Assembly: GCA_902798975.1 (NCBI GenBank)
Contig: CADBYT010000009.1
Coordinates: 1 to 64,000 of the forward strand
Direction: 5' to 3'
Length of the DNA stretch: 64,000 nt
Source of the DNA: an uncultured Bacteroidia bacterium
GTDB taxonomy: Bacteria > Bacteroidota > Bacteroidia > Bacteroidales > UBA932
The notes under the pieces were generated by a model. The model was not told the DNA's origin, searched no databases, and saw only the letters and a list, made by a program, of their open reading frames with translations. Below are positions 14,810-23,022 of this stretch, piece by piece (the first letter of the stretch is position 1; each line of letters begins with the position of its first letter). The position numbers and the translations under genes are program-made.

Positions 14810-16375
14810 CTATCCGCTGAAGTCCACCTCCGCGAAGGCAAGGGTGGGGATGAGTTTGCTCTGGCAGGGCCGGGCGTCGTCGCCGGCGGCGAGCAGCCGC
14901 GACCACAGCGTCAGCAGGTTGCCGGTCATCAGCATGCCGCTCACGGGCCGGACGATCCTGCCGTCCTCGAAGAGGTAACCCTCGATGCCGTAGGAGAAAT
15001 CACCGGTGACGGGATTGCTGTTACCGCCGTTGAAGTCGGTGACGAGAATTCCGCTTCCGCAGCGGCGCAGGATGGCATCGCGGTCCAGCCCGGCGCAGGG
15101 CCAGGGGAAAACCTTGGGACGCGTGGCGTCCTCGACGGTCGGCGTCATCTGCAGCTTCCCGGCCATGTAGCTGTTGATGAAATACTCCTTCACGACGCCC
15201 GCCTCGATGATGGGAGCCTCGACGGTGGCGACGCCTTCGGAGTCGAAATACTTGGAACAGGTCTGTCCCGGGATGCGGGGCAGATCCATGATGGTAAGCC
15301 CTTTGGGAAATACCTGCTTCCCGAGACTGTCCAGCAGGAAGGAATTCTGCTGCTGGATGGCGTATCCGCTCAGGGCCCGGAGCAGGGGAGAAACGACCTT
15401 GGAGGCCATCTCCGCATCGATCACCGCCGTGTAGCGGCCACTCGGCGCCGGCTCCGACCCGATCTGCCCGACCGCCCGCGCAAGCGCCTTTCGCCCGCAC
15501 GCCGCAGCATCCAGCTCCGCGAGCCGCGACGACGCATCCCACCAATACCCGCTATACTTCTCGCCCTCACTTTCAATCGTAATCTCCACCCCGTAATCGA
15601 ACGACGTCTCACTGTGCCTGCAGCACACCCCGTTCGTATCCATCACCACCGAATCATACACGCTGTCCGAATACTCTCCCTCCTCGGAAACAATCTCATA
15701 CTCCGTTCCGCTTTCTTCGTCGCTGCACGGCAGCCAGCCTCCGGAAACGTCCTTCGGACCCCACCGCTTCGCGGTCCCCCCTCTTACGATGCCGCCCGAA
15801 ATGGCAGAGTCCCCCTGGAAGGGGGTGCAGGGGGTTGAAGAACAAGCCAGCTTGCTGGCACGGTTTCCGGAGGCTGCTGCCGCTTCCGCTCCGTCATGCG
15901 GAACGTCGGGGGAAGTCGCCCCAGCAAAACCGTGGCTGCCGTGCAGCGAAGCCAGCACGGAGGCGGATAATGCCAGATTTTGCCGGGCGGAGGGGGTTAT
16001 GCCGTTGCGGGCGGGATCGACCAGGCCGAGCTCATTGCCCGTGAGGGCATCCTGACAGCAACGGGCGGGATCGGGAAGAACGCGAAGCGGGTCCTCCGCG
16101 ACCATGCGGGTCGCCGCCACGGCGCGCGCGATGAACCCCTCGAGCGAAGCCGCATCCAGCTTGTTGGTCGAATAACTCCCATAGCGCCCGTCCACGAACA
16201 ATGCGAGCGAAAGCGACCGGTCGGCACAATGCGTCACGCGGTCCACCTCGCCGTCGAGCGTCGCCACCAGATCCTCCTCGCTCTTCGAAAGCGTCGCCCG
16301 CGCATGCTGCGCCCCGGTGCGGCGCGCCATATCCAAAGCCTGCCGGACGAAATCCAATTCCTTGTCAGTGATCAT
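14810..16375 (-). CDS. TldE/PmbA-family protein with a large in-frame insertion
   Basis: This 521-residue protein is the partner of TldD: together TldD and TldE form a metalloprotease that degrades or matures peptides. It lacks the HExxxH motif, as expected for TldE, and keeps the C-terminal TGDFSYGIEGYLFEDGRIVR block. Residues about 143-219 are not family sequence: they are encoded by a palindromic repeat (15718-15951). Removing them leaves about 444 residues, the usual length. It follows tldD with one base between stop and start. Confidence 0.88.
   Translation of the reverse strand: MITDKELDFVRQALDMARRTGAQHARATLSKSEEDLVATLDGEVDRVTHCADRSLSLALFVDGRYGSYSTNKLDAASLEGFIARAVAATRMVAEDPLRVLPDPARCCQDALTGNELGLVDPARNGITPSARQNLALSASVLASLHGSHGFAGATSPDVPHDGAEAAAASGNRASKLACSSTPCTPFQGDSAISGGIVRGGTAKRWGPKDVSGGWLPCSDEESGTEYEIVSEEGEYSDSVYDSVVMDTNGVCCRHSETSFDYGVEITIESEGEKYSGYWWDASSRLAELDAAACGRKALARAVGQIGSEPAPSGRYTAVIDAEMASKVVSPLLRALSGYAIQQQNSFLLDSLGKQVFPKGLTIMDLPRIPGQTCSKYFDSEGVATVEAPIIEAGVVKEYFINSYMAGKLQMTPTVEDATRPKVFPWPCAGLDRDAILRRCGSGILVTDFNGGNSNPVTGDFSYGIEGYLFEDGRIVRPVSGMLMTGNLLTLWSRLLAAGDDARPCQSKLIPTLAFAEVDFSG
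15718..15951. repeat. Palindromic repeat inserted in frame in tldE (long copy)
   Basis: Outer arms TCGCTGCACGGCAGCC (15720-15735) and GGCTGCCGTGCAGCGA (15934-15949) are a perfect 16-base inverted repeat. Inner arms AGCCTCCGGAAAC (15736-15748) and GTTTCCGGAGGCT (15863-15875) are a perfect 13-base inverted repeat. The part 15718-15894 is the same element as 17465-17584 in tldD, with 57 extra bases that include a CCCCCTGGAAGGGGG hairpin. Both lengths (177 and 120) are multiples of three. Confidence 0.85.
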
Positions 16376-16376
16376 C

Positions 16377-17876
16377 TTACTCTCCTCCGACAGTTAAATT
16401 TCCAATCAAAACGGACGGAATGCCGCACGACACGGCGACACTCTGCTCTTTGCCGCAGGTCCAGGTGCCCTCGTCGATGCGCAGATCGCCCGCGACGGCC
16501 TGAATGTCGGCAAGCGCCTGCGGCCCGTTGCCGATAATGTTGATGTCCTTGACGGGCATCGTCAGTCGGCCCCCCTCGATCAGGAAGCCGCTCTTGACAA
16601 AAAACGTAAAATCCCCCTCGCCGATCTTCACCTGCCCGTTCGCAAACTGATCCACATAGATGCCGCGCTTCACGGACGCGATCAGATCCTCACGCGTCCC
16701 GTCGGGACCGCTCTCCATGTAGGTCGCCCGCATTCGCGGAATGGGATTGTACCGGAAAGACTCCCGGCGGCCGTTGCCCGTCGGCGCAACGCCGTAGAAA
16801 TGGGCGCTGATGCGGTCGTGGAGATAGGAAGTCAGCACGCCGTCCGTGACCATGTAGGTCTTCTGCCCCGGCACGCCCTCGTCGTCATAATTGCACGCAC
16901 CGCGGCTGGCCGGCACCGTGGCGTCGTCCAGGATATTGATCCCCGGCCGGCAGATGCGCTGCCCCATGCGCCCGCTGAAGATGGACTGCCCTTTGCGGTT
17001 GAAATCCGCCTCGAACGCGTGCCCCATCGCCTCGTGCAGCAGGATGCCGGAAGCACCCGCACCCATGACCACGGGCATCTGGCCGCCCTTCGGCCGCCGC
17101 GCCTCGAAACGCGCGTCCATGCCATCCACGGCCCGGGAGACGAGATCCTCGAGCACGGCGTCGTTGACGAACTCCGCGCCCATCCGGAGACTGCGCGACA
17201 CGGTATTGTTCTCCGTCCGCTCGCCCTGCCGGAAAATCACCTGCACGGAAATGCTCCCCAGCGGCCGGTGGTCTGAGGTCAGTTCGCCGAGCGAATTGTA
17301 CATCAGGATGTCGCTGACGGAATACGACAGGATGGCGACGACCTTCAGCACGCGGCTGTCCCGCGCCCGTATCCCCGCCTCGATTCTTTGCAGGAAGGGT
17401 ATAAACCCTGCCGTCTCCGCTTCCTCCCACGGCATCTGTTCGTCATAGTAACGCGCAATCGCGGCGTCGCTGCACGGCAGCCAGCCTCCGGAAACGTCCT
17501 TCGGACCCCACCGCTTCGCGGTCCTCCCTCTTACGATGCCGAGGGTGGCACGGTTTCCGGAGGCTACTGCCGCTTCCGCTCCGTTTGCGATTGCGCCAGC
17601 AGCGCGAGCGGCCTGCAGCAGAGACGGCAGGTCGGTGGATTCGGCATAGGCGTAGCCGGTCTTCTCGCCCTTGAGGACACGGATCCCGCAGCCGTAATCG
17701 ACATGATAACCGCCGGAACCCACAACTCCGTCGCGCAGCAACAGATCGTGATAAGACGTATCCTCGAAATACAGATCACACCAGTCGCCCCCGGCCCGCA
17801 GCCCCTCGGCTACGAGCGAACGCAACTGCTCCACAGTCACACCAAAACGATTACATGCTTCCATCCGGATGCGCAA
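16377..17876 (-). CDS. tldD: TldD-family metalloprotease with an in-frame insertion
   Basis: This 499-residue protein carries the zinc-binding HExxxH motif in ILLHEAMGHAFEADFNRKG (about residue 280) and the TldD fold around it. With TldE it cleaves unfolded peptides or modified peptide substrates. Residues 98-137 are encoded by the same palindromic repeat as in tldE; without it the protein is about 459 residues. The start at 17876 overlaps the zeta-like gene by 26 bases; MEACNRF at 17864 is an alternative start. Confidence 0.9.
   Translation of the reverse strand: MRIRMEACNRFGVTVEQLRSLVAEGLRAGGDWCDLYFEDTSYHDLLLRDGVVGSGGYHVDYGCGIRVLKGEKTGYAYAESTDLPSLLQAARAAGAIANGAEAAVASGNRATLGIVRGRTAKRWGPKDVSGGWLPCSDAAIARYYDEQMPWEEAETAGFIPFLQRIEAGIRARDSRVLKVVAILSYSVSDILMYNSLGELTSDHRPLGSISVQVIFRQGERTENNTVSRSLRMGAEFVNDAVLEDLVSRAVDGMDARFEARRPKGGQMPVVMGAGASGILLHEAMGHAFEADFNRKGQSIFSGRMGQRICRPGINILDDATVPASRGACNYDDEGVPGQKTYMVTDGVLTSYLHDRISAHFYGVAPTGNGRRESFRYNPIPRMRATYMESGPDGTREDLIASVKRGIYVDQFANGQVKIGEGDFTFFVKSGFLIEGGRLTMPVKDINIIGNGPQALADIQAVAGDLRIDEGTWTCGKEQSVAVSCGIPSVLIGNLTVGGE
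17465..17584. repeat. Palindromic repeat inserted in frame in tldD (short copy)
   Basis: 120 bases nearly identical to the ends of 15718-15894. Inverted arms are AGCCTCCGGAAAC (17483-17495) and GTTTCCGGAGGCT (17553-17565). It encodes GAEAAVASGNRA, then GIVRGRTAKRWGPKDVSGGW and LPCSD. The tldE copy gives almost the same peptide. Confidence 0.85.
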
Positions 17877-18435
17877 TATGCCAGATTAACTGATACTTCT
17901 CATTGTCCTTGATGTAGGTGAGCCCGTCGGACCCCTCGGCCACCACCGTGAATGGCGGCTTCGAATTGTCCGTCAGCACCCAGCGGTCCATCTCCGGAAT
18001 ATACGTATCGAACAGATACTGCAAGCCCATCACATAGCGGCGCCGCACCACGGCATCCGGGATATTGTGCCCCCCGGACACCACCCGTTCCCGGACCCGC
18101 TGAATGGCCAGCTCGGGCGAATTCAGCCAGAAATACAGGACCGTGGTCTCATACCCCCGCGCCTTCGCCTGGCGGACGATCTGCAGCAGCGAGCGGGTCG
18201 CAAGCGTCGTTTCAATGGCGAAATTCGCCTGACGCTCCAGCAGGTAGTTGATTTTCATCAACATATACCTGCTGGCGGTCACGGACGCCGCGCCGGGATC
18301 GAACGGCGAAAAGCTCTTCGCGAACTCGTCCGAGTTCACGAACTCCCGGCAATCAAGCAGATCCGGCAAGAGGGTGTATGACGCCGTGGTCTTGCCGGAT
18401 CCGTTGCAGCCCGATATGATGTAGAGCTTGGGCAA
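17851..18435 (-). CDS. Zeta-toxin-like P-loop kinase
   Basis: This 194-residue protein has a Walker A motif GCNGSGKTT at residues 9-17, an NSDEFAKSFSPFDP segment and the FAIETTLATRSLLQIVRQAK helix characteristic of zeta-toxin/UDP-GlcNAc kinase-like ATPases. Stand-alone homologues are common in Bacteroidota and need not be toxins. No epsilon-type antitoxin is adjacent. It sits in an operon between pepD (three bases upstream) and tldD (overlap), so a role tied to peptide breakdown is possible. Its substrate is unknown. Confidence 0.8.
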   Translation of the reverse strand: MPKLYIISGCNGSGKTTASYTLLPDLLDCREFVNSDEFAKSFSPFDPGAASVTASRYMLMKINYLLERQANFAIETTLATRSLLQIVRQAKARGYETTVLYFWLNSPELAIQRVRERVVSGGHNIPDAVVRRRYVMGLQYLFDTYIPEMDRWVLTDNSKPPFTVVAEGSDGLTYIKDNEKYQLIWHIAHPDGSM

Positions 18436-18438
18436 ATC

Positions 18439-19893
18439 CTACTTCTCAGGAATGTTTTCCAGGACGGCTTTCAGCAGATCCCAGCTCCGCTGGACGGCGG
18501 GGATGTGGACCCGCTCGTCCGGAGAGTGCGGATAGAGGACGGTCGGTCCGATCGAGACCATCTCCCAGTTGGGATACTTGGCCCCGAGCAGGGCGCACTC
18601 CAGGCCGCCGTGGGTGGCCATGACGTTCATCGGCTTGCCGTACAGCTTGATGTGCATGTCGTTGATCAGCTTGTTGATCGGTGTGTCCGGCTTGGGCGTC
18701 CAGCCCGGGTAGCCGCCGAAGAACTTGACCTTGGCGCCGGCGAACTCGAAGATGTACCTTACGCGCAGGGCCAGATCCTGCTTGGCCGTGTTCATGGCGC
18801 TGCGGAGCAGGGAATTGACCGTGAGGTGGCCGCGCTTGCAGCGCACGACGGCCAGGTTGATGGACGTTTCGGTCAGGCCCTGCATGGTCTGGCTCATGCG
18901 GATCACGTTGGACGGGCAGACGGCGATGGCCTTGCAGGCATTCAGGATGACGGCATCCTCGATGCAGCGGGCGGGCTTGGCGACCTTGGTGAAGCTCCAC
19001 TGCATGCCCGGGTCGCTCTGTTCAAAACGCGCCTGGGAAATCTTGAGGATCTCGTTGGCATAGCGGATGGCCGCGGTCGCCTTTTCGGCAGGCAGGGCGA
19101 TCAGGGCGTCGGCCTCGAAGGGGATGGCGTTGCGCAGGCTGCCGCCGCTGAAGTCGGCCACCTTGGCGCCATAGCGCTCGAGCAGGGGGATGAGGACGCG
19201 GACCATGATCTTGTTGGCGTTGGCGCGGTAGAGGGAAATATCCATGCCGGAGTGGCCGCCGGAGAGGCCCTTGATGTCGATCTTGTAGCCGACATAGCCC
19301 CGGGGAACGGGCAGGCTCCTGTACTTGAAGTCCGCCTGGGCGTCCAGACCGCCGGCGCAGCCGATGCAGAGCTCATTCTCGTCTTCGGAGTCGAGGTTGA
19401 GGAGGATGTCGCCCTTGAGGATGCCGGGCTTGAGGGCCTCGGCACCGGTCATGCCGGTCTCCTCGTCGTAGGTCACGAGGATCTCGATGGGGCCGTGCTT
19501 GACGCTCTTGTCCTCGGCGACGGACATCGCCAAGGCGACGCCCATGCCGTTGTCGGCGCCGAGCGTAGTGCCCTTGGCGGTGACCCATTCACCGTCGATG
19601 ACGGTCTGGATCGGGTCCTTGAGGAAGTCGTGGACGGTGTCCGCGGTCTTCTGCGGGACCATGTCCATGTGGCCCTGGAGGACGACGCCCTTGCGGTTCT
19701 CAAAACCGGGGGTGGCGGGGACGCGCATAATCACGTTGCCGGTCTCGTCGGCAAACGCCTCGACTTTGTGCTCCTTGGCCCAGTCGAGCAGGTGCTGGCG
19801 AACGATCTCCTCATGCTTGGAGGGACGCGGGCAGCGGGTAAGTCCGTAGAAGTTGTTCCAGACAACTGCCGGTTTCAAATCTTTGATGGTCAT
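18439..19893 (-). CDS. pepD: Aminoacyl-histidine dipeptidase (peptidase D)
   Basis: This 484-residue M20 metallopeptidase is full length. Zinc ligands appear in order: LQGHMDMVPQ, TLGADNGMGVALAM, DEETGMTGA, LNLDSEDE and, near the end, ATHGGLECALLG. It hydrolyses dipeptides such as carnosine-type Xaa-His in the cytoplasm. It begins an operon with a zeta-like kinase, tldD and tldE, giving a peptide-degradation theme; a peptide transporter operon lies immediately upstream. Confidence 0.95.
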   Translation of the reverse strand: MTIKDLKPAVVWNNFYGLTRCPRPSKHEEIVRQHLLDWAKEHKVEAFADETGNVIMRVPATPGFENRKGVVLQGHMDMVPQKTADTVHDFLKDPIQTVIDGEWVTAKGTTLGADNGMGVALAMSVAEDKSVKHGPIEILVTYDEETGMTGAEALKPGILKGDILLNLDSEDENELCIGCAGGLDAQADFKYRSLPVPRGYVGYKIDIKGLSGGHSGMDISLYRANANKIMVRVLIPLLERYGAKVADFSGGSLRNAIPFEADALIALPAEKATAAIRYANEILKISQARFEQSDPGMQWSFTKVAKPARCIEDAVILNACKAIAVCPSNVIRMSQTMQGLTETSINLAVVRCKRGHLTVNSLLRSAMNTAKQDLALRVRYIFEFAGAKVKFFGGYPGWTPKPDTPINKLINDMHIKLYGKPMNVMATHGGLECALLGAKYPNWEMVSIGPTVLYPHSPDERVHIPAVQRSWDLLKAVLENIPEK

Positions 19894-19914
19894 AGCTTGT
19901 TGTGTATAAATAAA

Positions 19915-20832
19915 TTAAACTCTTTTGAAACGTTTGTGGCTCCAGAGGTAGTTGTCCGGCTGCTGCCGGATTTCGGCCTCGAGGAGCCGGTAATATTCTT
20001 GCATCATCTGCTGCACGTCCATGGTGGAAGCGTCTTCGCAGATGGGGATGTAGCGCAGGATATAATGTCCGCGGCGCTCGCGGCGCATCGACAGATATGC
20101 AACGGCCATGCCGAATTTGCGCGCAAGCGCGGCCGCGCCCGTCATCGTCTGCACCCGCTGGCCGAAGAAGTCGACGTCCAGGTTGGCCGGGGAGACGAAG
20201 TAGGGACGCTGGTCGGTGTTGACGTTGTACACCTTCTTCTCATCCTTGTGCGTGTAGACGTAGCGGACCAGGTCCTTGCTCTCGATGTAGCCCTCGAAGT
20301 GCTTGCGGTCATACAACGGAGCGAAGCGGTTGTCGCGGAAAACCTCGTCCCAGGCGCGGCTGGACAGCTGCCGGTACACCACGCAGAAGTTCTGCTCCGT
20401 GAAGGGCAGGGGGGTGTCGGTGTAGTTGTAGAACTCGATGCCGCCGTAGAGCTCCCAGTTGCCGCAGTGCGAGTACATCAAGACCAGGCTGGGCGCCGCC
20501 TCGAAGAGCCTGGCGGCCACTTCCGGGTTCTCCACCTCCACGATGCGCTGGCGGCGCAGGCGCCGGTGATCCCGGCATCCGCCGAACCAGACCGCTTCCG
20601 CGACCAGCTCGCCGAGATGGCGGTAGAACGCCTTGCCGAGCGCTTTCCGCTCCGCGTCCGATTTGTCCGGGAAGCAGAGGGCGAGGTTGTGCGCCACCAC
20701 GTCGCGGCGGTAACGCAGCACGTCCCCGAAGAGCCAGGCCATGAAGCGCCCCAGCGCGTAATGGACACGCAGCGGCAGCAGCCCCAACAGGCGGAGCAGC
20801 CCCTTCAGCAGCCAGACCCCGAGTTTGTGCAT
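19915..20832 (-). CDS. Lipid A-type lysophospholipid acyltransferase (LpxL/HtrB family)
   Basis: This 305-residue membrane-associated protein has an N-terminal hydrophobic anchor (LLKGLLRLLGLLPLRVHYAL) and the acyltransferase motif YSHCGNWELYGG near residue 140, corresponding to the HX4E site. It would add a secondary acyl chain to lipid A or a related lipid. It starts three bases after the peptide transporter stop codon, so the two are co-transcribed. Confidence 0.88.
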   Translation of the reverse strand: MHKLGVWLLKGLLRLLGLLPLRVHYALGRFMAWLFGDVLRYRRDVVAHNLALCFPDKSDAERKALGKAFYRHLGELVAEAVWFGGCRDHRRLRRQRIVEVENPEVAARLFEAAPSLVLMYSHCGNWELYGGIEFYNYTDTPLPFTEQNFCVVYRQLSSRAWDEVFRDNRFAPLYDRKHFEGYIESKDLVRYVYTHKDEKKVYNVNTDQRPYFVSPANLDVDFFGQRVQTMTGAAALARKFGMAVAYLSMRRERRGHYILRYIPICEDASTMDVQQMMQEYYRLLEAEIRQQPDNYLWSHKRFKRV

Positions 20833-20835
20833 GCC

Positions 20836-22518
20836 TTATTCGGCCGTGGCGGCTTCCAACTTCTTGAGGAAGGAGAACATCACGACGCCGGAGATGACGC
20901 AGAGGGCCATCAGGACGGTCCAGTTGACCCAGAGGGGCACGTTGTCCCAGAGCATCGAAGGGATGGAGCTGAGGTAGTTGCCGATGGCGGTGGCGGCGAA
21001 CCAGCAACCCATCATCAGGCCCTTGTACTTCGGCGGAGCCACCTTGGACACGAAGGAGATGCCCATCGGGCTGAGCAGCAGCTCGGCGAAGGTGAGCACC
21101 AGGTAGGTGCTGATCAGGTAGGTCGGAACGACGGGATCCGGGGACACGCCGCCCACGGAGGTCAGGGTCGACGGGGCCGGCTGGCCCTTGGAAGCGGCGA
21201 GCATGATGAGGTAGCCCAGCGCGGCCACGAACATGCCGAGGCCGATCTTCTTCGGTGCGGACGGCTCCTTGCCCTTTTTGGCGAGGGCGCCGAAAAGGGC
21301 CATCGACACGGGCGTCAGGGCCACGACGAAGAAGGGATTGAACTGCTGGAACTGCTGGGGCAGGATGTGCAGCACCTCGTCCATGCCGGAGTACAGCGCG
21401 TAGGCGCCGCCCCACAGGAGCAGGGTGACGACTGCGCAGATGGACTTGCCCTTGGCGGTCTCGGACTGGAAGGCGCCGAAGAGGGTATAGACGGACACGG
21501 CAATCAGGAACAGTGGCCAGATGTTGAAGCCGATGCGGAGCGGACCGGACACGGTGTCCTGGGTGTAGTCACGGGCGAAGTAGGTCAGCGAGGAACCGTT
21601 CTGATGGAAGGCCATCCAGAAGAAGATGACCACGGCGAACACGAAGCAGAGGGCCACGATGCGGTCCTTGGTCTGCTTGGGCGTGAGCTCGACCGTGGCG
21701 GTGTTGGATGCGGCGGCCTGCTTGGCGTTGACGTCGGTGTGCTTGAACCAGGAACGGAAGCCGAAATAGATGGCCATCGAGAAGATGAGGGACACGCAGG
21801 CCACGGCGAAACCGAGGTTGTAGGCCGTGGACAGGTGGTTGATGTAGTACTGGCTGAAATCGGTCAGGCTCATCGCGGCCACGTCGCTGCCGGGCATTGC
21901 GGCCTGGAGGTTCTGGAGAACGGACGGATCCTGCAGCGTGCCGTCGAGGCACTGGTGCGCGAGGGCGGGAATGTCGGCCTTGTAGATGAGGCCGGAGCTG
22001 GCCAGGTGCTTGTTGGTCAGGGCGGTGGCGGCCGTCGGGGCGAACATGGCGCCCACGTTGATGGCCATGTAGAAGAGGCTGAAACCAGAGTCGCGCTTGG
22101 CGCTGTATTTCGGGTCGTCGTCGAGGTTGCCCGTCATGACCTGGAGGTTGCCCTTGAAGAGGCCCGTGCCCACGGCGATGAGGAGCAGCGCCCCGATCAT
22201 CATCGTGAGGGCGAGGCCGCGTCCGGAGAAGGCGTTGGTCGGGATGGCCAGCAGGAGGTATCCCAGGAACATGACCGACACGCCGGTGACGACGCACTTG
22301 CCGAAGCCGATCTTGTCGGCGAGCCATCCGCCGAGCACCGGCATGAAGTAGACGGCTGCGAGGAAAATGGCATAGAACTGGCCCGCCGCTGCGGCGGTGA
22401 AGCCGAACTTCGCCTGCAGGAACAGGAGGAAGATGGCCAGCATGGTGTAATAGCCGAAGCGTTCGCCGGTGTTGGCGAGCGCCAGGGCGTAGAGACCTTT
22501 CGGTTGACCTTTGAACAT
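20836..22518 (-). CDS. POT-family proton-coupled oligopeptide transporter
   Basis: This 560-residue protein is a POT/PTR2 transporter with 12 or more membrane helices. The N-terminal GERFGYYTMLAIFLLF corresponds to the ExxERFxYY motif, but the first Glu is replaced by Asn (NTGER), as in some Bacteroidota members. The GGWLADKIGFGKCVVTG motif and the FSLFYMAINVGAM block are present. It imports di- and tripeptides, which suits the neighbouring pepD, tldD and tldE genes. Its promoter is at 22551-22581. Confidence 0.93.
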   Translation of the reverse strand: MFKGQPKGLYALALANTGERFGYYTMLAIFLLFLQAKFGFTAAAAGQFYAIFLAAVYFMPVLGGWLADKIGFGKCVVTGVSVMFLGYLLLAIPTNAFSGRGLALTMMIGALLLIAVGTGLFKGNLQVMTGNLDDDPKYSAKRDSGFSLFYMAINVGAMFAPTAATALTNKHLASSGLIYKADIPALAHQCLDGTLQDPSVLQNLQAAMPGSDVAAMSLTDFSQYYINHLSTAYNLGFAVACVSLIFSMAIYFGFRSWFKHTDVNAKQAAASNTATVELTPKQTKDRIVALCFVFAVVIFFWMAFHQNGSSLTYFARDYTQDTVSGPLRIGFNIWPLFLIAVSVYTLFGAFQSETAKGKSICAVVTLLLWGGAYALYSGMDEVLHILPQQFQQFNPFFVVALTPVSMALFGALAKKGKEPSAPKKIGLGMFVAALGYLIMLAASKGQPAPSTLTSVGGVSPDPVVPTYLISTYLVLTFAELLLSPMGISFVSKVAPPKYKGLMMGCWFAATAIGNYLSSIPSMLWDNVPLWVNWTVLMALCVISGVVMFSFLKKLEAATAE

Positions 22519-22550
22519 AACTTATCTTTGTTTAGTTTTAGTCGTATCCA

Positions 22551-22581
22551 CAAATATAACAAAAAAAGGCCGTCCCGCAAA
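22551..22581 (-). promoter_or_regulatory. Promoter of the peptide transporter operon
   Basis: TATATTTG (22551-22558) and TTTG (22578-22581) are 19 bases apart. The -33 element lies in the loop of the terminator hairpin that ends the upstream transcript. Confidence 0.7.
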
Positions 22582-22594
22582 GGGACAGCCTTTT
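22561..22594 (-). terminator. Terminator of the capsule operon
   Basis: GGC-TCCC pairs with GGGA-GCC around GCAAA, with a T-run on both strands (bidirectional). On the minus strand it follows the HAD gene and so closes the capsule operon. Confidence 0.8.
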
Positions 22595-22600
22595 CTTTTG

Positions 22601-22626
22601 GAGATTGCCGGTCAGGCCGGCAATGA
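22601..22626 (+). repeat. Short dispersed palindrome (REP-like)
   Basis: GAGATTGCCGG, loop TCAGG, CCGGCAATGAC: the stem is ATTGCCGG/CCGGCAAT. It lies between the HAD gene and its terminator. Confidence 0.75.
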
Positions 22627-23022
22627 CTATTTCTTCCGGAACAGGCTCCAGCCGCGCTTCTTCCGCTCGGCCGCCCGCTTGGCGCGCTGATGCGTGATGA
22701 CTTCGTAGATGGTGAGCCAGTCCGGAATGCCGCCGAGGTTGCGGTCGTCAATGTAGAGATCGGCAACCACCTTGGCAGTGTGGTTCTTGAAGAGGGCATC
22801 GTCCGGCTGGTTGCTGTTGACGGCATAGAAGTCCAGCCCCCGCTTGTGGCAGAATTCGACGGCGGCGTCGAGCTTCTCGCCTTCACGCGAGGTGAAGAGA
22901 ATCAGCCGGTTGCCTTCCTGCTGCAGGGTGCGCAACGTATGGATGGCAAAGGCCTTTTCCTTACCGATGTCCGGGTATTTGTTCTCGACGATGGTGCCGT
23001 CGAAATCTACGGCAATGATCAT
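22627..23022 (-). CDS. HAD-superfamily hydrolase coupled to the BY-kinase gene
   Basis: This 131-residue protein has HAD motif I in VDFDGTIVENKYP (residues 5-17), motif II in LILFTSREGEKL and a late DLYIDDRNLGG motif IV. It resembles the small BT0820-like HAD proteins of Bacteroides. The start codon overlaps the BY-kinase stop by four bases (ATGA), so the two are translated together. It could be a sugar phosphatase for the capsule, or a phosphatase acting with the kinase; the sequence does not decide. It is the final gene of the operon. Confidence 0.8.
   Translation of the reverse strand: MIIAVDFDGTIVENKYPDIGKEKAFAIHTLRTLQQEGNRLILFTSREGEKLDAAVEFCHKRGLDFYAVNSNQPDDALFKNHTAKVVADLYIDDRNLGGIPDWLTIYEVITHQRAKRAAERKKRGWSLFRKK

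Noticed and set aside
14796..14812. CACGGCAAGC next to the tldE stop as another composite repeat copy
   Set aside because: Only about ten bases match and there is no partner arm, so chance is likely.
18505..22626. A 1373-residue open frame on the plus strand
   Set aside because: It lies antisense to pepD, the acyltransferase and the peptide transporter, whose frames carry clear catalytic motifs; its own sequence is low-complexity, a product of high GC at third positions.
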